A stretch of 64,000 nucleotides of DNA. It comes from Nostoc sp. FACHB-973 (GTDB lineage Bacteria; Cyanobacteriota; Cyanobacteriia; Cyanobacteriales; Nostocaceae). A model generated the notes under the pieces. The model did not search any database. It was not told the DNA's origin and worked only from the letters and a program-made list of their open reading frames with translations. Shown here piece by piece: positions 44,646 to 54,000 of this stretch (position 1 is the stretch's first letter; the number at the start of each line of letters is the position of its first letter). The translations under genes were made by a program, and so were the position numbers. The stretch lies in contig NZ_JACJSJ010000014.1 of assembly GCF_014698115.1 (NCBI RefSeq), positions 1-64,000 on the forward strand. The letters are read 5' to 3'.

Positions 44646-47411
44646 TTAAATATTTTGTTGTCTTTTTTGTAAAAAGCGTTGCTTTAATCTGGATTTTCCA
44701 GCTTCTAATTGTTCATTTAATTCATTGCTTTGATTTTCAAAACTGTCATCTTCTTCTTGACTCAAATATCTGGATATAGAAGTGATTGTTGGATATTTAA
44801 ACAAGTCAGTTATTGCTAAGTCTGGTTTAAAAATTTCTCGGAGTTTGCTGTAAACTTGAAGTACATTTAGTGAATGACCACCAAGGTCAAAAAAGTTATC
44901 TTGAATGCCAATTTTCTCTACCTTGAGAATTTTTTGCCAAATATCCGCAATCGTGTGTTCCATCTCATTTCGCGGCAATACGTAAGCTGTTTCTAGTACT
45001 GGGCGAAGATTATCTGGTTTTGGCAGAGCTTTCCGGTCTACCTTCCCGCTAGGTGCTAGGGGCAGATTTTCTAGCATCACAAAGGCAGAAGGTAACATGT
45101 GGTCAGGTAATTTTTCTTTTAAGAAATTACGCAATTCACTAATACTAGGAACTGGTTCTATTTTGGTAACTACATAGGCAACAATTAGCAAGTTACCTGG
45201 TTCATCTTCTTGAACTATTACTACATTTTCACGTACATTCGGATGTTGATTTAAAAATGTCTCAATTTCGCCAAGTTCAACTCGGAAACCACGAATTTTT
45301 ACTTGATGGTCAATGCGTCCCAGGAATTCAATATTTCCATCAGCGAGCCACCTGCCTAAATCTCCAGTTTTATAGATTAAATCCTGACGATTTGGTGGTA
45401 ACTTTTTCCTCATATGAGGAAATGGGTTGGGAACAAAACTTAAATTAGTTTTTTCTTGATTTTTCCAATACCCCGCACCTACACCAATTCCCGATACACA
45501 AATCTCTCCAGGAGCGCCAATAGGTAATAGTTGCATTTGCTCATCAAGAATGTAGAGATTTAAGTTAGCTAATGGTTTACCAATTGGCACTGTTCGCTGA
45601 TTTTCACCAAAAGGCTGGTTAACAATAAACTGAGTAATATCATCAGCAGCTTCGGTAGGTCCATAAGCGTTAACAATTTTGATTTCAGGATATATCTGGA
45701 GCCACTTATTTACCCAACTTACTGATACTGGTTCTCCTACAACCATCATCCATTTCAGATGAGGTAATTCTCTTTCCTGAGTTTGCAGATGGAAAGTATA
45801 TTCAAGTAAGCCGCCAAATAATGCTGGTACTAATTCAACTACTGTAATTTTTTCTGATTGAAGTACTTTAAGTAGTTTATCAGGAATCGCAACAGTTTCT
45901 ACATCTACTATTACTGTCTTGCCACCAATTAAAAGCGGTGCTAAAAATTGCCATACGGAAATATCTGTCGAAGAAGGAGCGCTTTGAAGAAAACAAAATT
46001 CTTCTGTTAACTGCAATTCATCGAATTGGGCATAAATATGATTAATTGCACCATCATGTCTGACAATTGCCCCTTTTGGTAATCCTGTAGACCCAGAAGT
46101 ATAGAGCATATAAGCTGGGTCAGTAGCATCATTAATAGATTTTAGATTATCATTAGGTAAATGTTCAAAATCTAATTTATTATATATCTTTAATCCAGGG
46201 CGATCGCCAAGCACAGTCTGATCATTGATCAAACTATCTAAACAAATAATAGATGATAATTGTGAACAATCTTCTACTAAGTCTGACAAAATATTTAATA
46301 ACGAAGAATCTGTGAATAAAAACCTCACTTCACTATTAGACAGCATATACTTAATTCGATTCGCAGGGTAAGTACTATCAATAGGTACATAAGCTCCACC
46401 TGCTTTGTATATAGCAAGGATAGCAATGAGAAAATTAATATCGCGGTCTTTAAAAATGCCTATAAACTCTCCTTTGCCAATTCCTAATTTCCGCAATAAT
46501 GCAGCTAGCTGATTAGCTCGATGATTGAGTTCTTGATAAGTTAATTTTGTTTGTTCATGAACGACAGCTATATTGTTTGGAGTCTCAGATGCTTGCTTCT
46601 CAAATAACTCATTTATTGTTTGCTCAAGTGGATAATCTTTAGTATTGTTATTATAATTTCTTAATAAATTTTCTTGTTCAGACTTTTTGAAGAAAACAAT
46701 ATCAGAAATTTGAACATTAACGTTTTTTAGACAACTTTCGAGAACATTAACATAATATCTGCTCATTAATTTTATATTTTCATATTGAAACAGATATTCA
46801 CTATATTCTATATCAACACTAATATTTTCACAGTTAACTGTAAAAGAAATTGTGATGTCATTATTGAGTTGATTTAACTTTGTTTTCTGATGAATATTTT
46901 CTAGTAAAACTACTATATCAAAAATTGGGCATCGATTAGGAATTATTGGTATTTCTAATAAATTAATTAATTGATTAAAATCATAGTTATGATGACTGTA
47001 AGCGGTTATGGTAGCATCTTTAATTCGTAAAACAAAATCTTTGAATGAAAGCTCAGGTGCGACTTGGGTACGCAAAGGAATTACTTTGCTATTTACGTCA
47101 TCTGTCGCAATTTTCTCATATACTGGTATGCCAAGAATAACATCATTGTTTCGCGTATATTTTGGCAGCAATATCTTCAATGCAGATACAAGTATTAAAT
47201 AGATTGAAAAGTAAGAACCTTTAGCAAGTTTAATGATTGCTTGAGATAAATCATTTGATAAATCAAAGCTCAGAGATTTTTTCTTACCACTGGAAAATAA
47301 AGGTCTTACATAGTCCAACATCAAATTTGTTTCTGGTAGTTCCCCTGAGAGTTTGTTTATCCAATAAATTTTTTCAGAGAATGTGTCATTTGATTGTAGA
47401 TGTATACCCAT
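44646..47411 (-). CDS. NRPS: half C-A(Dab-like)-PCP
   Basis: A 921-residue NRPS. The first ~225 residues match only the C-terminal half of a condensation domain; there is no HHxxxDG. The A domain (~260-800) has SGSTGLPKG and signature residues D-I-W-E-M-V-A-D-D-K. I recall DIWELTADDK as the code for L-2,4-diaminobutyrate in pyoverdine NRPS, so Dab is predicted. The PCP has DLGGHSL (~840). The neighbouring diaminobutyrate aminotransferase gene supports this. The true condensation activity is probably supplied by the stand-alone C protein (49651-51054). The C-terminus carries a charged docking-like tail. The next gene begins with KS. Confidence 0.93.
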   Translation of the reverse strand: MGIHLQSNDTFSEKIYWINKLSGELPETNLMLDYVRPLFSSGKKKSLSFDLSNDLSQAIIKLAKGSYFSIYLILVSALKILLPKYTRNNDVILGIPVYEKIATDDVNSKVIPLRTQVAPELSFKDFVLRIKDATITAYSHHNYDFNQLINLLEIPIIPNRCPIFDIVVLLENIHQKTKLNQLNNDITISFTVNCENISVDIEYSEYLFQYENIKLMSRYYVNVLESCLKNVNVQISDIVFFKKSEQENLLRNYNNNTKDYPLEQTINELFEKQASETPNNIAVVHEQTKLTYQELNHRANQLAALLRKLGIGKGEFIGIFKDRDINFLIAILAIYKAGGAYVPIDSTYPANRIKYMLSNSEVRFLFTDSSLLNILSDLVEDCSQLSSIICLDSLINDQTVLGDRPGLKIYNKLDFEHLPNDNLKSINDATDPAYMLYTSGSTGLPKGAIVRHDGAINHIYAQFDELQLTEEFCFLQSAPSSTDISVWQFLAPLLIGGKTVIVDVETVAIPDKLLKVLQSEKITVVELVPALFGGLLEYTFHLQTQERELPHLKWMMVVGEPVSVSWVNKWLQIYPEIKIVNAYGPTEAADDITQFIVNQPFGENQRTVPIGKPLANLNLYILDEQMQLLPIGAPGEICVSGIGVGAGYWKNQEKTNLSFVPNPFPHMRKKLPPNRQDLIYKTGDLGRWLADGNIEFLGRIDHQVKIRGFRVELGEIETFLNQHPNVRENVVIVQEDEPGNLLIVAYVVTKIEPVPSISELRNFLKEKLPDHMLPSAFVMLENLPLAPSGKVDRKALPKPDNLRPVLETAYVLPRNEMEHTIADIWQKILKVEKIGIQDNFFDLGGHSLNVLQVYSKLREIFKPDLAITDLFKYPTITSISRYLSQEEDDSFENQSNELNEQLEAGKSRLKQRFLQKRQQNI

Positions 47412-47460
47412 AATTTTTTCCTAATAATCAATTATTTGGCGAGTTAGCTAGTATGTAAAT

Positions 47461-48717
47461 CTACTTTGATATACATTCATCGAAGGCTGTTTTAATAATT
47501 GAACAACCCTTTTGCAAACTGGACATATCAATTACTAAAGGTGGCAAAATTTTAATTACGCTATCATTTCTGCCTGCTTTTTCAATGATTAATCCTAGTT
47601 CAAAACAGCGGGATGTGATACGTTGAGATAAATTGCAATCGCCTAAATTTTTCACATCAATTCCCCAAATCATTCCAATTCCCCGAATTGCGATTTTTTC
47701 ACTAATTGATGCTATTTCTTGAGTGAGAAAATTTTTCAAAAAAAGCTCTTTAACTTTCACATCCTGTTCAAAATCATAACTTTCTCGATACTCCAGAGCC
47801 GCTGTTGCTCCGATAAATGCTAATTGATTACCTCTAAAAGTACCATTATGTTCACCTGGTTTCCAAATATCCAACTCTGGTTTAATTAATAATAGTGACA
47901 TGGGAAAACCATACCCGCTAATTGATTTAGAGAGTACTACCATATCGGGAACGATGTCTGCTCTTTCAAAAGAAAAGAAAGACCCAGTTCGACCGCAGCC
48001 TACTTGAATATCATCGCAGATTAATAAGATATCATTTTCATCACACAACTTTCTTAATCTTTGCATCCATTCAGTGGGAGCGACAATAACTCCACCTTCC
48101 GCTTGCACCGTTTCAAAGATTATTGCTGCTGGTTTTTCAATTCCAGAATTAATGTCATTTAAAACCGATTGTATATATTCTATTGTGTCAAAACTTTCCA
48201 TGAATCCATAAGGATAAGGTATAAATGTTACATTACTTGATGTCCCAATTGCACCTGCTCGAATTCCGGTATTACCACTAATTGATAGGCTGCCCAAAGT
48301 CATTCCATGATATGCTCCCATGAATGAGAATATACCCGGTCTTTGCTTAACTTTTCTGGCTAATTTTAAAGCAGCTTCCACAGCATTTGTTCCTGTTGGG
48401 CCGCAAAATTGAATGCGATAATCTAGTTTTTTGGAACTGAGTACTACCTCATCAAACTTGGCTAAAAACTTTTCTTTTGCCGAAGTATACATATCCAATC
48501 CGTGTGCAATTCCATCGGCATCTAAATAGGAAATAACTTTTTGTTTTATATAGTCATGATTATGTCCATAATTTAAAGCCCCTGCTCCTGCAAAAAAATC
48601 AAGATATTCTTTCCCTGATTCCGAATAAATTATAGAACCTTTAGCTCTATGAAAGATATCCGGAAAATTATGGCAATAGCTTCTGACGTTAGATTCACGC
48701 TTTTCAAATATGTTCAT
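47461..48717 (-). CDS. L-2,4-diaminobutyrate:2-oxoglutarate aminotransferase (EctB/PvdH-like)
   Basis: A 418-residue class III PLP aminotransferase. ESNVRSYCHNFP at the start, FAGAGALNYGHN, GPTGTNAVEAALKLARK, CDDIQVGCGRTG and KPGEHNGTFRGNQLA match the ectoine/pyoverdine Dab transaminases (EctB, PvdH). The PLP Lys is in LSKSISGYG (~residue 258). The enzyme transfers an amino group to aspartate-4-semialdehyde, giving L-2,4-diaminobutyrate. No ectA or ectC is nearby, so it does not serve ectoine. It is 49 bp upstream of the NRPS whose A domain has a Dab-type code, and its likely role is supplying that module. Confidence 0.93.
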   Translation of the reverse strand: MNIFEKRESNVRSYCHNFPDIFHRAKGSIIYSESGKEYLDFFAGAGALNYGHNHDYIKQKVISYLDADGIAHGLDMYTSAKEKFLAKFDEVVLSSKKLDYRIQFCGPTGTNAVEAALKLARKVKQRPGIFSFMGAYHGMTLGSLSISGNTGIRAGAIGTSSNVTFIPYPYGFMESFDTIEYIQSVLNDINSGIEKPAAIIFETVQAEGGVIVAPTEWMQRLRKLCDENDILLICDDIQVGCGRTGSFFSFERADIVPDMVVLSKSISGYGFPMSLLLIKPELDIWKPGEHNGTFRGNQLAFIGATAALEYRESYDFEQDVKVKELFLKNFLTQEIASISEKIAIRGIGMIWGIDVKNLGDCNLSQRITSRCFELGLIIEKAGRNDSVIKILPPLVIDMSSLQKGCSIIKTAFDECISK

Positions 48718-48757
48718 GAGATTTTCGTATTGGAATTACAAACGGAGCTTATTCTTT

Positions 48758-49639
48758 TTAGGAAACATAATTAAGATAAGATTTATAGAATTTAAAAATT
48801 ATCTGAGGAGGTACTTTAAATACTAAGCCCATCGTTAATAACCAGTTATAGTATAAGTTTGGAACTGGCATTCCTTTTTTTATAGCTGCTAGAGCCGTTA
48901 GTGAACTTTTTTGAGTATGCCAATCGATATTAAAAGAAATCGACATATCTAAACTCCTAACATGATGCAGCGTTCCAGGAGGCATATATAAAATCTCTCC
49001 AGGATTGACAATAAATTTAATCGGTCTGGCGTTTTTGTAGTCAGGATATTTATTAAAATCTGGATTCTCTGGATTAACAAGAAACCATCTCCAGCCTTGG
49101 CGATAACAATATTTAGCATCTTCAGGTAATAAGATAGTAAATTGTTTGCGTCCGACAATTTGAAAAAAAATATTGTTAGTTAGAAGGCAATCAAAATGTA
49201 GGGGTGTAATACTATTAGAAGAACCTAAGAAAAATTGGCAGTAACGCCACCACTTGTACCAATACCATTTTGGTAAATATTCAAATGGAAATGGTTTAAC
49301 ATCTTCTATTAGTGAAGGTATTAAGCTAAATAAAGGTAGATCATGGCAATATGGGGGTAGAGGATAATTTTCAGCATCTTTTTCATAATTTTCTATTAAT
49401 TCTATATATTCTCTCATTGTCAAACGACATATCTCGATTTCTTTATTGCTAAATTTTTTCGCATAAATCTTTAGGTCAGGAGATAAATTATTGAAGTATT
49501 TTAAAGACCATTTATCAAAGCTGTTCCAGTTAGACACTACTCCGGAAATTATGACTGGTCTACCTAGTTCAACATAATTATTCTTAAATTCATCACTTGA
49601 GAGTTTATACCTTCTTTCTATTGCAGATGAAACAATCAT
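48758..49639 (-). CDS. JmjC/cupin-like Fe(II) oxygenase
   Basis: A 293-residue cupin_8/JmjC protein. The metal motif HxD is seen in PLHFD (~residue 145) and the distal His in GTLHHVRS (~229). The usual position for the 2-oxoglutarate-binding Lys/Arg could be the KQF segment after NNIFFQIVGRKQ. Members are 2-oxoglutarate-dependent hydroxylases of amino acid side chains. Next to the Dab aminotransferase and the stand-alone C domain, it may hydroxylate Dab or the neighbouring residue; that is inference. It follows the C-domain gene after 11 bp, so it belongs to the operon. Confidence 0.85.
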   Translation of the reverse strand: MIVSSAIERRYKLSSDEFKNNYVELGRPVIISGVVSNWNSFDKWSLKYFNNLSPDLKIYAKKFSNKEIEICRLTMREYIELIENYEKDAENYPLPPYCHDLPLFSLIPSLIEDVKPFPFEYLPKWYWYKWWRYCQFFLGSSNSITPLHFDCLLTNNIFFQIVGRKQFTILLPEDAKYCYRQGWRWFLVNPENPDFNKYPDYKNARPIKFIVNPGEILYMPPGTLHHVRSLDMSISFNIDWHTQKSSLTALAAIKKGMPVPNLYYNWLLTMGLVFKVPPQIIFKFYKSYLNYVS

Positions 49640-49650
49640 ACTTTAATCCC

Positions 49651-51054
49651 TTAAACTGTCAGAACTAGTTCCCAATTAAATGAAGCTTGTTTTTCTAAAG
49701 CAGTTGATATTTGATGTTGTTGTGGCGTGGAAAGTGATAATTCCTTAATTGGAACATCAGGATGATTGATTATTTCTTGTAGGAGTACTTGAAAATCTCT
49801 AATTATCCCAGTAATTGTAGCAATATCAAATCTAGAAGCATTGTATGAAATTGCCACTACAATTTCCGATTCTGGATAGATAACTAAATTCAACGGATAG
49901 TTGTTCCTGTAATAAGTTCCAGTCGGTTCAAATTCTATATTTCCTTTCCAGTTTCTAACAAATTGACTGACTGGAAGGTTCTCAACTACAACAATTGTTT
50001 CAAACAATGGTAAATTTCGGGGTACTTCACTCCAGCCTTGAATTTGTGTCAATGGAGTATATTCATGATGACGTGCTTCTACTAATTGGGTCTGAAAATG
50101 TTGTAGCCATGACAATACTTGTTGGTCAGTATTTAACTTGACATTAATTGGTAAAGTATTTATAAACATACCGACCATTGAATCTACTTCGGCTAAGTCT
50201 ACTGGTCTTCCTGTAACAGTACATCCATAGGTAATGTTCTCACGACAAGTATAACGACCCAGGAGAATAGACCAGATTCCATGAACTAATGTGGCAAGAG
50301 TTAGACGATTTTTTGCAGCAAAAGATAGAAGTGCTTTTGTAGTTGCTTCTGATAATTGAATTTTTTCTTCATCATACCTTTCTTTTTGGTCAGGTAATTG
50401 GTTATTTTCTATATAAGTTAGAGGAGTTGGTGCTTTTACTCCTTGTAGTGCTTGCCGCCAAAAACTTTCGGTCTTAGCTATATTCTGTTGCTGTAACCAG
50501 TCGATATAATTCCTAAAAGGCCGGGCTGGCGGTAAATTAGCTTCTTTGGATTCACAAAGTGCTGCGTAAATCTGTAAGCATTCTTCTAATATTATTGGAG
50601 TTGTCCATCCGTCTATAATTATATGATGATTGCTCCAAATAAATTCATAGCAATTATCAGCAAGACGAATTAAGGATAGACGCATTAAACATGGTTGGGA
50701 AAAATCAAAAAATAATTGGCGATCGCTCTCTAAAAATCCTTTCAATCGCTCTTGTTGTTCTGCTTGCTCAATACCACGCCAATCATATTGATTTAGACTA
50801 ATTTTTACTTGTTTATAGACAACTTGTAATGGATTATCAATGTCTTCCCAATAAAAACCTGTACGCAAAATTGTATGTCTATCTACAACTTGCTGCCATG
50901 CTTGTTCAAAAGCTTCTATATTTGGATGACCATGTAAAGTTAAGGTATGGTGAAAGAAATATAATGCTGACTCTCTTGCATACAAACAGTGGAAAAGCAT
51001 TCCCTTTTGGACGGGTGTAAGCTCATATATATCCTCTACATTTTCTGGTTTCAT
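49651..51054 (-). CDS. stand-alone NRPS condensation domain (DCL-like)
   Basis: A 467-residue protein that is one complete C domain: N-terminal YELTPVQKGMLFH, catalytic HHIIIDG (~residue 139) and the later GCTVTGRPVDL and MVGMFINTLP motifs. The PVQKGMLFH start resembles DCL-type C domains, which take a chain from an epimerised donor. That fits its donor, whose last domain is an E domain. Its ATG overlaps the PKS-E stop (ATGA, 51051-51054). It probably works in trans to join the upstream chain to the Dab module, whose own C domain is only half present. It carries no A or PCP. Confidence 0.93.
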   Translation of the reverse strand: MKPENVEDIYELTPVQKGMLFHCLYARESALYFFHHTLTLHGHPNIEAFEQAWQQVVDRHTILRTGFYWEDIDNPLQVVYKQVKISLNQYDWRGIEQAEQQERLKGFLESDRQLFFDFSQPCLMRLSLIRLADNCYEFIWSNHHIIIDGWTTPIILEECLQIYAALCESKEANLPPARPFRNYIDWLQQQNIAKTESFWRQALQGVKAPTPLTYIENNQLPDQKERYDEEKIQLSEATTKALLSFAAKNRLTLATLVHGIWSILLGRYTCRENITYGCTVTGRPVDLAEVDSMVGMFINTLPINVKLNTDQQVLSWLQHFQTQLVEARHHEYTPLTQIQGWSEVPRNLPLFETIVVVENLPVSQFVRNWKGNIEFEPTGTYYRNNYPLNLVIYPESEIVVAISYNASRFDIATITGIIRDFQVLLQEIINHPDVPIKELSLSTPQQHQISTALEKQASFNWELVLTV

Positions 51055-54000
51055 TGTGCTTTTTTCTCACCTAATCGGTTAATTTTTGCCAGAAATTTAT
51101 CTAGACCTTGTTGGCTCAAGTTAGCTCTGGGAAAGTCAGAGGGTGTATATTTTTCTGATGACAATGACTCACAGTGGTCAATGATGCTTCGTATAGCTGC
51201 AATGAAGCTAGTGGCTAAATTTTCAATTGTTTCTCGGCGATGAACTGCTGTGCTATAAATCCAATTAAGTTGCAGTTTATCTTGGATAATAATTCCGTTG
51301 GTTTCTAGTAAATAAAATCGATTTGCACTTGCATCTTGACTGAGTTTAAAAGACTGACTAGTTAAATCAAATAAAGATGACTGCGATATGACAGAGCCAA
51401 AATTACCTAAGTAATTAAAACTTACCTGCGGTTGGGGAAAATATTTGAACTTGGAATTTATTTCTGGATCGCTGATTATATAGCGCAGTATATCGTATCC
51501 AATACCTTTATTTGGAATACTACGTAAAAACTCTTTTATTGCTATCAACGCACTTCCTAAATCACCAGCTTCTGTGATATCTAAAATTACTGGAAAGCGT
51601 GTTGTCAATAAACCAACTGTACGAGAGAAGCATACATCCTTGAAATCTTTAAAGATGATATCTCGACCATTATCTTCAACATCTACCCATAGTTGCCGCT
51701 TTCCTGTCCACTTTGCAAAGGCTTGCACCAAAGCTGTTAGTAGAACATCATTTATTTGGGTGTTATAAGCCTTATTGACATTGTTTAATAAGGCTTGGGT
51801 TGCTTTTTTATCTAGAGAAATTGATACGATATCAGCGTTAGCTACTGTTTTTTCATCCCCAGAAAAGTCAACAGGTAAGCTGTAAAAAGGTATTTGAGCT
51901 TTTGCTAACCAGTAGTCTTGTTCCTGCATCATTTCTGAAGCCTGAGCATACTCTTGGACACACTCTGCCCACTGCTTGAACGAAGTGGTTTTATCAGATA
52001 AATATATTGCTTTATCTTGACTGAGTTGCTGATAAGCTGTTTGTAAATCTTCTAGCAAAATCTGCCAAGAAACAGCATCTACTAAAAGATGGTGGATACT
52101 AATTAGTAAGTAGCTATTATGTGGCGATTGCAATTTAATAAAAGCAACTTTTACCAGCGGACTTTCGTTTAAGTGAAAGCTGCTTTGTAGTTCTGTAATT
52201 GCAGACTCTAAAGCATGTTTTTGCTCATGTTCTGAAATTGAAGACAAGTCCACATACTCGTATATTATTATATCATTATTCTGAGCTTCAATTTGCTGCA
52301 AACCAGATATTTCTTGAATAAAATGCAGATGAAAAACATCGTGATATTCAATTACATATCTTACAGCCTGCTCTAATATTTCAGGATTGCATCTTTGTTG
52401 TATTTCGAGGAGTAAAGACTGGTTCAAGGAATGTTCATTCGACTGATTTTCAGCAACTAATCGATGCTGGATAGGTGTAAGATCGATTTCTCCAGTTCTG
52501 GTATGATTTTTGATTTGGTTATTTTCAATTAAACCTGCTGCTGTTGCTAATTCAGCAATAGTCTGGTGCAAAAACATTTGTTGAGAAGTTAGCTTTAAAC
52601 CTAATTGATTAGCCTTGGCAACAATTTGAATTGTAATAATTGAATCTCCTGCCAACTCAAAAAAATTGTCATAAATACCGACCTTTTCAATTCCTAAAAA
52701 TTGTTGCCAAATATTAGCTAAGGTTTGCTCAACTTCGTGACGAGGAGCAACATAAGCATTTGCCAAGTTTGGACGTGGATGGCTGAGTTGGGCAAGATTT
52801 GTTTTTGATGTGTCTGATAAAAGCCCTAAATCTTGGTCTAGATAACTGAAAGAATTGTTTTGTTCAATTACTTTTTTAAAGTCTTTAGTTGAAACAATAA
52901 CACGAGGTAAACTACTTAATAAAATGCGATTAAAAGCTTCAGCACCTTCTTGAGGTAGTATTCCTTTTTTGATTTCTTCTTCACGTTGCAGTTTTAATTG
53001 CTCCGGCAGTGTTGTCTCTACTGCCATCCCTACTTCTTGCCAAGTATCCCAGTTGATTGCTACTGTAAATTCGTCAGATTGGGAAGTACGATAATTTGCA
53101 TAAACGTCCAGAAATGCATTAGCGGCACAATAATCTACTTGTCCAAATTCACTCAAGATAGAACTTTGAGATGAGCAAAGCACCAAGAAATCTAAAGTAA
53201 TATTTTTTAAGTTTAAAATCTGCTCTAATACTAATGTACCCTTGACTTTTGGTGCTAAGACACTGTTTGCTATATCCTCTGTTTTGAGTTGAATCATCCC
53301 ACCGCCAGCAATACCGGCTGCATGGATGACACCATTGATTTGACCAAATTTTTCTAAAGCTTCAGAAATGGCTACCTGCATTTCTTCGTAGCTGGCGACA
53401 TCGGCAGTTTTAACCTCAACTTCTGACCCCAATTTTTCCAGTGCCAGCATTGTTTGGATCTTGCGGCTAACACTATCTTGATTATCATGAGTTTCTAGCC
53501 ATTGCTGCCACTGCGATCGCTCTGGTAATCCCTTCCTACCAATTAAAATTAACTTAGCTTGTACTGTCTTCGCTAAATGTTCCGCCAGTACCAAACCTAT
53601 ACCGCCAAGTCCACCAGTAATTAAGTAAACTCCTGCTTTTTTTAATTTAATTTTACGTGGGATATTTTCATCTAAACAGACATTTTCAAAAGTTTCAATC
53701 CAGCGATGAGATCCACGATAAGCAACTAGATTTTCGGGTTGTTGGGTTGTTAGTTCGGTAATTAGATAGTCTACAAACTTTGGTGTTAGTGAGATTTTAG
53801 CAGCAGGAATTACAACATCAATCAGACAGGAATTAATGTTTGGATATTCCTTGGGAATTACCTTACAAGCCCCCAATATCGTTGCCTTCTCTGGGGATAA
53901 CTTTTCGTCACCGATGACATTATATACATTATTGGTTACAACCCTTAACTTCAGAGAATCGCTGATATTGTGCTTTCCTAATGCTTGGGTCAAATACAAC

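Noticed and set aside
47461..48717. Aminotransferase as part of ectoine synthesis
   Set aside because: No ectA or ectC nearby; the neighbouring A domain and operon position fit NRPS precursor supply better.
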